Source: Rhabdornis inornatus (Eukaryota > Chordata > Aves > Passeriformes > Rhabdornithidae). Taken from it: DNA of 64,000 nucleotides. This document shows, in pieces, positions 60,901-64,000 of this stretch (within the stretch, counting starts at the first letter, position 1; each line of letters begins with the position of its first letter). Under the pieces are notes generated by a model. That model searched no databases. It was not told where the DNA came from and saw only the letters and a program-made list of their open reading frames with translations. The stretch lies in assembly GCA_013397075.1 (NCBI GenBank), contig VWZS01004771.1, positions 1-64,000 of the forward strand. Reading direction: 5' to 3'. A program made the position numbers and the translations under genes.

Positions 60901-62474
60901 TGTGTACTTATCATTATGACTTCTTAAATCTTCCACTTCTGCCGATTAAATCAAGGTTTATGCTTACAGCTCGTGCAGGGCTCTGGGTGCTGTAATCAAA
61001 TCCTTTTTCTCCATGAGAATGAATTATATTTTCATCCTTATTCTTGTCTAGTGCTTAGACTTGTCACAGAAGCTGACAGGCAGAGGGCACTTTGCTGCTG
61101 TGTTTTTCTGGCTGTACTTGAATTATGTCCTTATGAAGTAACTGATGGAGAAGAATCTGTCCCTTATAATCCACAGGTGTCATACTGAGTGTGTTTCATG
61201 GATGGTATCTCCACAAACAGACTGTAGGTGCTGGGGGGGTTGTTTTGTGGTGTTTTTATATAATCTCTTGTTACTGGCATCTTCCTCCAAAGATTACCTG
61301 TGTATAATTTTCTTTTGCTTCTTAAACTGGCAATTAGTACAGAATGTATCACTTCGAAGTACAGAAGATTTTAGTTCCATATAAATGTGCAACGTGTTTG
61401 AGCTAATAAAAAACTTGTCTTCATGACTTTATGTTAATTCTACCCCCTAAAGCCCCCAAACTTCTATTCTTTTTACTAGCAAATAGTAGGATCTCAGTTG
61501 CTCACATGTCTCAACAATGTCATCCTACAGCTGTTGGCTGTGACCCCAGTTGGGGTCCAACTCAGTGCCTTTGCTGGACTGGGCTGTAAGCTTAGCTCAG
61601 AATTCAAAAATGGGTTAAAAATAGCAGTATAGACTTTTATTCCCTTCCATGAGCTATAGCAGCAGTACAAAGAATATTAGTTACGTTAATAAAGGCATAA
61701 AATATTTGCAATCAAATTAACCTGATTCTTGTGAATTGGAATGGTGACGTATACAAGAGTATTTGAAATGTAAGAGATGCTTTTGGAGAATGTGACTTCT
61801 AAATGAGAGAAATATGGGTGCATAGGTGTATAGGCAGCAACTGCAGCTCTCCTGTTACTTGCTATACACTCCTGAATTAAGGATGCAAATTAATCTGCAT
61901 ATGCCTCCTTGGAAATATTGGGGGATGGTGATTCATTAAATATTTTCTGAAGAGATGCTTTTCAGATTAGGCAACTGCTAAACATATTGCCTCTCTTCTG
62001 AAGGAAGTTGCAAAAATATTTGCTTTCACTTGTGTATTTTGTTACATTTTTATTCAAGGAGGGAAAAGGGGAATTGCAGACATGTGCCAAAAGTATGCAA
62101 GTTGAGTGAAACATTCTGCTAACTGACCAGAGGCTTTCTCTGATCCTGCTGATGTGTATTAGTAAAATCAATGCAAATATATTTCTCATGCAATTAATCT
62201 CTCATAGCCTCAGGTTCTGTAATTTAGCTGACTGTAACACCAGAGAAATGACAAAAGAATAAATTGCCCCAGGAGAAAGCTCTCCATCACAGGCAGGTGT
62301 TAGATAAGTGAGAGGTGCAGAAGAAAGAATCCTTGGACCATGATCTCCAGGCAGTGGCTGTCCTTTATACTCACTCTTATTGATTCATAGAGCTATTACA
62401 TTTTCCACATTGCTCACATTAAATCTGCTGTAGTTTGGCCTGTAGGAGGGCTAAATAGATGATGGTTCCAGAAT
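57902..62474 (+). other. Intron stretch, nothing recognised
   Basis: AT-rich intron. It includes an A16 run at 59805-59820 that follows a purine-rich stretch. A 173-codon minus frame at 59099-59620 has no recognisable domain. Confidence 0.5.
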
Positions 62475-62538
62475 AAGGAACTCTATGTATTTGATTCTGT
62501 ATCTTAAAGGAACTCTATGTATTTGATTCTGTATCTTA
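62475..62538. repeat. Perfect tandem duplication of a 32-base unit
   Basis: Two identical, directly adjacent 32-base copies (62475-62506 and 62507-62538), each starting AAGGAACTCTATG and ending TCTGTATCTTA. Lack of any mismatch indicates a recent duplication, or possibly an assembly duplication. Confidence 0.97.
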
Positions 62539-64000
62539 TTACGGGAGAAGTGATTTCAGGTTATGCACAGAAAACAGGAAGTTTCACTGAGATAAACAAG
62601 CTTGGATTACATTAGGAATATAAAATATTCATTGGCTATATTGATGTGGCTTTATTCTAGGGATTTCTTCTGGATGCCCTCAGTAAATACATAATATTCA
62701 CATTAAGAGCTTTGCTTGTTAAAGATAGTGTTTGGAATTGTTCTGTTACATACAGTGCTTCAAAATACTTCTTGTTGTTTTCACTAGAAGAAGCCATAGA
62801 GGAGCTCTTATGCTGCTCTCTCCTCTATTGGGTGAGAGCAAAGTATGGAGGTTAAAATAACCTTTTGTGCATTTGAAAAAGAAGTTGGTTTAGATTAAAT
62901 CTAACAGCAGGAAGTTGTCAGATGAACATTCCAAATAACAATTTTGAGTCAAGATTGGGAACATATTGGGAATTTATTTGCCATGTTCAAAGAAGCAAGG
63001 TTTTCAGATATTTATATATGCTGTAACATCCAACACTTCATAGACACTCCGAAGAGTCCACCCAGTTTATTGGACCATGGTATAGGTGTTTCTTTTAATT
63101 ACTACGAGAATATCTCATCTTTGTTTAACAGATAACCTAAGTTTTATGCATCTAAACAGTTCTTTATTAAATTTACTGTCCTGGTTAGACAATTGCTATT
63201 TATTAAGTTTTCTGTGGTGTGCAAGCCTATGAAGTGGCTCCCTTGCTGTACCTCCAGTGTATTAATAAAGTTTTCTGGTGTGTATAGGCCTTTGACTCTG
63301 TAACTCTCTCCAGATATCTATCTTGTTCTATGATATCTAATTCATGTCTAGTTATATGACAACCATTAAACAATTCTTTATTGAATTTTGTTCTTCAGCT
63401 ATTAATTTCTCTAAGGGGTATGGGTCCATGGAGTTCCTTTCTGCAGGTGCAGTGAGGCCATTTCTCAGTGCATTGTACTGACACTCAGCCAACACAGATC
63501 TAAATCAAAACCAGCTAAAATAACAGTCAAATGTTCCTTAACTAATTAAATGTAGTTAATTATAAGTTTTTTTAAAATGTCTGTTTCACTTTTATTTCCA
63601 TCTAGCATATCTGCTCCTGGATAGTTTTTTAGGCAAGAACTGCAGAAGGGAAATTACTTGGAGCTGATAGGCAAAGTGAGGACCCTGAAATAGTGCTTGG
63701 CTTTGTCTGTGATGGCACGTAGGACAGACTGGGTAGAAACTTGAGTGTGTGTTTTGCTCAGGATTATGTGTTGCCTAAATTTGTTGCTGTTGTTGGAAGA
63801 AAACAACTTGTTTTGAATTCTTATGTTTACATGGCTTCAGCTTTTTGTTTCATTGCAGCTGTGCTAAGTTATGCTTTTGATACTGCTGCAGATGGCAAAT
63901 AAAACTCAATTAGTCTAAAAAGACACTGTGGTCTTTTGAGATTGTTCCCTAATTTGCTAATGGCATGGAGTTTTGTTACAAAGCAGGTGTGCATTTGTGT
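62539..64000 (+). other. End of window, intron continues
   Basis: Besides the degenerate repeats at 63154-63393 there is no gene or known element. No acceptor site followed by BICD1 exon 2 coding sequence is seen before 64000. Confidence 0.55.
63154..63393. repeat. Degenerate interspersed direct repeats
   Basis: AAACAGTTCTTTATTAAATTT (from 63154) recurs as AAACAATTCTTTATTGAATTT (from 63368). Between them, an AAGTTTTCTG(TG)GTGTG block with a following GCCT-type word occurs at about 63205 and again at about 63268, some 60 bases apart. The pattern suggests an old tandem array or two halves of a decayed repeat; I cannot name the family. Confidence 0.6.

Larger units (their letters stand above)
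7310..64000 (+). other. BICD1: BICD1 intron 1 (5' part, continues beyond window)
   Basis: The intron starts with GTGAGC directly after codon 71. No segment downstream encodes the expected continuation of the BICD1 N-terminal coiled coil, so the intron is longer than 56.69 kb here. A long first intron is typical for this gene in vertebrates. The sequence is AT-rich, with scattered CR1 and LTR remnants and short simple repeats listed separately. An alternative exon or a small RNA gene inside the intron cannot be excluded without transcript data. Confidence 0.88.

Noticed and set aside
1..64000. CRISPR array, tRNA, rRNA or bacterial-type operon
   Set aside because: No regularly spaced repeats, cloverleaf sequence or rRNA-like stretch was seen; the window is vertebrate intron and flank.

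Overview
This window looks like nuclear DNA from a bird, most likely a songbird. The repeats that can be recognised are CR1 LINE fragments, including copies that end in the CR1 octamer-type 3' tail, and solo LTRs of avian endogenous-retrovirus type, one of them very close to the common avian ERVL LTR. No primate- or rodent-type SINEs are visible, recognisable repeats are sparse, and most of the DNA is AT-rich single-copy sequence. There are no prokaryotic features: no operons, no CRISPR array and no rRNA or tRNA gene that can be supported.

One protein-coding gene can be supported. At 7097-7309, on the + strand inside a CpG island (about 6650-7640), lies the first coding exon of BICD1 (bicaudal D homolog 1, a dynein-dynactin cargo adaptor). 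It encodes 71 residues, including the conserved AAxxG (CC1-box) motif, and ends at a clean GT splice donor at 7310. Exon 2 was not found, so 7310-64000 reads as the first 56.7 kb of BICD1 intron 1. Positions 1 to about 6650 are the upstream flank and contain no recognisable gene.

The repeats inside the intron are: a short CR1 tail (10482-10547); an old CR1 split by a younger CR1 (11766-13256); a minus-strand CR1 (30816-31279); a solo LTR-like block (35459-35936); a solo LTR with a 4-bp duplication (42020-42665); a very old CR1 reverse-transcriptase-to-3'-end remnant (45040-46030); a solo LTR with a perfect 5-bp target duplication (46281-46951); and a sense-oriented ERVL LTR (57307-57901). Small structures include a perfect 32-bp tandem duplication (62475-62538), an upstream inverted repeat (6327-6379), two overlapping hairpins (43293-43335) and several simple repeats. 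The remaining open frames look like chance frames in non-coding DNA or run through repeats. I did not find convincing evidence of a new biological system. The most useful observations are the promoter-exon 1 architecture, the nested CR1 insertion, the dated LTR insertions and the recent tandem duplication.
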